15,445 bases of DNA, taken from Alphaproteobacteria bacterium. GTDB taxonomy: Bacteria; Pseudomonadota; Alphaproteobacteria; Sphingomonadales; Emcibacteraceae. Below, one piece after another: positions 13,563-15,445 of the stretch (the stretch's first letter is position 1; each line of letters starts with the position of its first letter). The notes under the pieces are model-generated. The model did no database searches. It was not told the origin of the DNA and worked only from the letters and a program-made list of their open reading frames with translations. Location of the stretch: contig NVTJ01000001.1 of the NCBI GenBank assembly GCA_002401545.1, positions 17,210-32,654 on the forward strand. The letters run 5' to 3'. The position numbers and the translations under genes were made by a program.

Positions 13563-14986
13563 CAAATATATTGAAAACAGGTGTTGTTGGCTGGCCGGTC
13601 AGTCATTCTCTGTCGCCGAGGCTACATGGATACTGGTTGCAGAAATATGGCATTAACGGGGAATATCTTGCTTTTGCCGTAAAACCGCATGATTTGGCAG
13701 CTTTCCTGAAAAAGCTGCGGGAAAAAGAAATTATCGGGCTTAACCTGACCGTACCTCATAAAGAAATTGTGTTTCCTTTTTTGGATGAGGTGGACGAAAT
13801 TGCCCGGAAAATTGGTGCTGTGAATGTAATAACGGTGCGTCAGGGACGGCTATATGGCACCAATACCGATGGTTATGGCTTTTTAACCAACCTGAAGGAA
13901 GCCGCTCCCAAATGGCGGGCAAAAAAGGGTCCGGTGGTGATTCTTGGTGCTGGTGGTGCGGCGCGCGCGGTCATTGTCAGCCTGTTGGAAGACGGTATTC
14001 CTGAAATCCGCCTGATTAACCGCACCAGAGAACGGGCGGATAATCTGGCCGAAATATATCAGGACCCGCGGATTGTTGTTTGTGACTGGCAGGACCGGGC
14101 GCAGAAATTAAATGATGCGGCATTGCTGGTCAATAGCACAACGCTCGGCATGACTGGCCAGCCGCCGCTGGATATTGATCTGTCCGCCCTGCCCCGGTCG
14201 GCGGTGGTTTATGACATTGTTTATAACCCGCTGGAGACAGAGCTATTGCAACAGGCCAGATCACGGGGCAATATTTGCGTTGATGGTCTGGGGATGCTGC
14301 TTCATCAGGCGGCCCCGGCTTTTCAGGCCTGGTTTGGCCGGAAACCGGAAGTGGACAGGCACTTGCGCCAATATATTCTCAGAAAACTGATCGTCATTGG
14401 TCTGACCGGTTCCATTGGTATGGGCAAGTCGGAAACCGCAAAGATGTTTGAACGTGCCCATGTGCCGGTATTTGATTCCGACGGGGCCGTGCATAGTCTG
14501 ATGGCAAAGGACGGGGCGGCGGTAAGCCGGGTGGAAAAGGCTTTCCCCGGCGTGAAAGGGCCGGATGGTATTGATCGCAAACTTTTGGGGTCAAAGGTTT
14601 TTGGTGACGGGGCAGCGTTAAAAAAACTGGAAGCCATTCTGCATCCCATGGTGTCGGACCTGCGGCAGGAATTTTTTGAACAGGCACAGGGCCATGATAT
14701 GGTGGTGATGGATATACCATTGTTGTTTGAAACCGGGGCAGATTGTGATTATACGGTGGTGGTTTCGGCGCCTTTGGCGGTGCAGCGCCAGAGGGTGTTG
14801 TCCCGGCCGGATATGACGGCAGAAAAATTTGAAAATATTCTGAGCAAACAGATGCCGGACAGAGAGAAAAGACAACGGGCCGATTTTATTGTTCAAAGCG
14901 ACCGGGGTATCCGTTATGCTGAAGGTCAGGTTCAACAGATCATTGAAAAAATCAGGGCAGAAAAAGATGCGGGAAATCGTATTTGA
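13559..14986 (+). CDS. aroE-coaE: Fused shikimate dehydrogenase (AroE) - dephospho-CoA kinase (CoaE)
   Basis: One 475-codon frame encodes two complete enzymes. Residues 1-276 are AroE (shikimate pathway, NADPH reduction of 3-dehydroshikimate): SHSLSP (15-20), NLTVPHKE with catalytic Lys68, Asn89, NTDGYG with catalytic Asp104, the nucleotide loop GAGGAARA (130-137) and the NADP-selecting NRTRER (154-159). Residues 278-475 are CoaE (last step of CoA synthesis): P-loop GSIGMGKS (284-291), DSDGAVH, DIPLLFETG and a C-terminal helix. The two domains join without a linker. Codon 277 is CTG (14387-14389) exactly where a separate coaE would start. Both halves are of normal length with all key residues, so neither looks decayed. 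ATGA couples it to maf, and dnaQ overlaps its end by 20 nt. A sequencing frameshift cannot be excluded from one sequence. Confidence 0.9.
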   Translation: MTNILKTGVVGWPVSHSLSPRLHGYWLQKYGINGEYLAFAVKPHDLAAFLKKLREKEIIGLNLTVPHKEIVFPFLDEVDEIARKIGAVNVITVRQGRLYGTNTDGYGFLTNLKEAAPKWRAKKGPVVILGAGGAARAVIVSLLEDGIPEIRLINRTRERADNLAEIYQDPRIVVCDWQDRAQKLNDAALLVNSTTLGMTGQPPLDIDLSALPRSAVVYDIVYNPLETELLQQARSRGNICVDGLGMLLHQAAPAFQAWFGRKPEVDRHLRQYILRKLIVIGLTGSIGMGKSETAKMFERAHVPVFDSDGAVHSLMAKDGAAVSRVEKAFPGVKGPDGIDRKLLGSKVFGDGAALKKLEAILHPMVSDLRQEFFEQAQGHDMVVMDIPLLFETGADCDYTVVVSAPLAVQRQRVLSRPDMTAEKFENILSKQMPDREKRQRADFIVQSDRGIRYAEGQVQQIIEKIRAEKDAGNRI

Positions 14987-15445
14987 TACGGAAACAACAG
15001 GGTTTAACCCCTTTACCGGTGACAGACTGGTGGAAATTGGCTGTATAGAGGTGGAAAATTATCTGCCCACGGGCCGCAGTTTTCATCAATATGTTAATCC
15101 CGAACGCGATATGCCCGAAGGCGCTTTTCGTATTCATGGCCTCAGCGCAGAATATCTGAAAGATTTCCCCGTCTTTTCGGAAATATATACGGACTTCATT
15201 AATTTTGTCGGCGAAGCGAAGCTGGTGGCGCATAATGCCGATTTTGATATGAAGTTTATTAACTGGGAATTGTCACAGGTTGGTCATGTGGAATTTCCGG
15301 GAAACCGGGCGGTGGATACCCTGGAAATCGCCCGCCGGAAATTTCCCGGTTCCCCCAATACACTGGACGCACTCTGCAAAAGATTTGCCATTGACAATTC
15401 CAGCCGGGTTAAACATGGTGCCCTGCTCGATGCGGAACTTTTGGC
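14967..15445 (+). CDS. dnaQ: DNA polymerase III epsilon subunit (3'-5' exonuclease), 3' end cut by window
   Basis: Proofreading exonuclease of the replicative polymerase. The frame starts at the ATG at 14967 and stays open to the window end (159 codons plus two bases). The DEDDh catalytic set is complete: Asp7 and Glu9 in VFDTETTGF, Asp94 in HNADFDMKF, His150 and Asp155 in KHGALLDAELL, matching E. coli D12, E14, D103, H162 and D167. The C-terminal clamp-binding and polymerase-binding segment lies beyond the window. The start overlaps the end of the AroE-CoaE frame by 20 nt; a GGG about 11-13 nt upstream may serve as ribosome-binding site. The coaE-dnaQ adjacency is usual in alphaproteobacteria. 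Confidence 0.97.
   Translation, partial: MREIVFDTETTGFNPFTGDRLVEIGCIEVENYLPTGRSFHQYVNPERDMPEGAFRIHGLSAEYLKDFPVFSEIYTDFINFVGEAKLVAHNADFDMKFINWELSQVGHVEFPGNRAVDTLEIARRKFPGSPNTLDALCKRFAIDNSSRVKHGALLDAELL

Overview
This window is the replication-origin neighbourhood of an alphaproteobacterial chromosome. The evidence is gene order: DUF6489-like gene, mnmE, mnmG, rsmG, parA and parB on one side, rho, hemJ, hemH and hemE closer in, and then a long AT-rich gap followed by a PPDK/PPS regulatory-protein gene, maf, aroE, coaE and dnaQ. The hemE / regulatory-protein junction is where Caulobacter and Rickettsia place their origin. Base composition is moderate with AT-rich third positions in places. I cannot name the order; a marine, Kordiimonadales/Emcibacterales-like or related lineage is only a guess.

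Layout. 1-4033 (minus strand): parB (cut by the left window edge), parA, rsmG and mnmG, read from a sigma70-like promoter at 4064-4092. Two 16-bp parS sites, identical in sequence but in opposite orientation, lie at 2105-2120 (inside rsmG codons) and 4105-4120 (just upstream of that promoter). 4136-5762 (minus): mnmE and a small DUF6489-type gene. 5836-6285 (plus): ogt, the only gene on the left arm that points toward the origin. 6295-9056 (minus): nhaC-type antiporter and rho, 20 nt apart. 9238-11695 (minus): hemJ, hemH and hemE, tightly packed. 11696-12109: noncoding, the probable oriC, with at least five 8/9 DnaA boxes, a 25-bp pure A/T tract, and a TAG-repeat next to a diverged DnaA box that resembles a DnaA-trio unwinding element. 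12110-15445 (plus): PPDK/PPS regulatory protein, maf, an in-frame AroE-CoaE fusion, and dnaQ (cut by the right edge), each gene overlapping the next.

How it works together. The oriC gap and the ParA/ParB/parS system about 8 kb away form the initiation and origin-segregation core. MnmE and MnmG modify tRNA wobble uridines, and RsmG methylates 16S rRNA. HemE, HemH and HemJ supply three of the late haem-synthesis steps. Apart from ogt, every gene is transcribed away from the proposed origin, as expected for leading-strand genes on both forks. The most unusual items are the single-chain AroE-CoaE protein and the detailed architecture of the origin.
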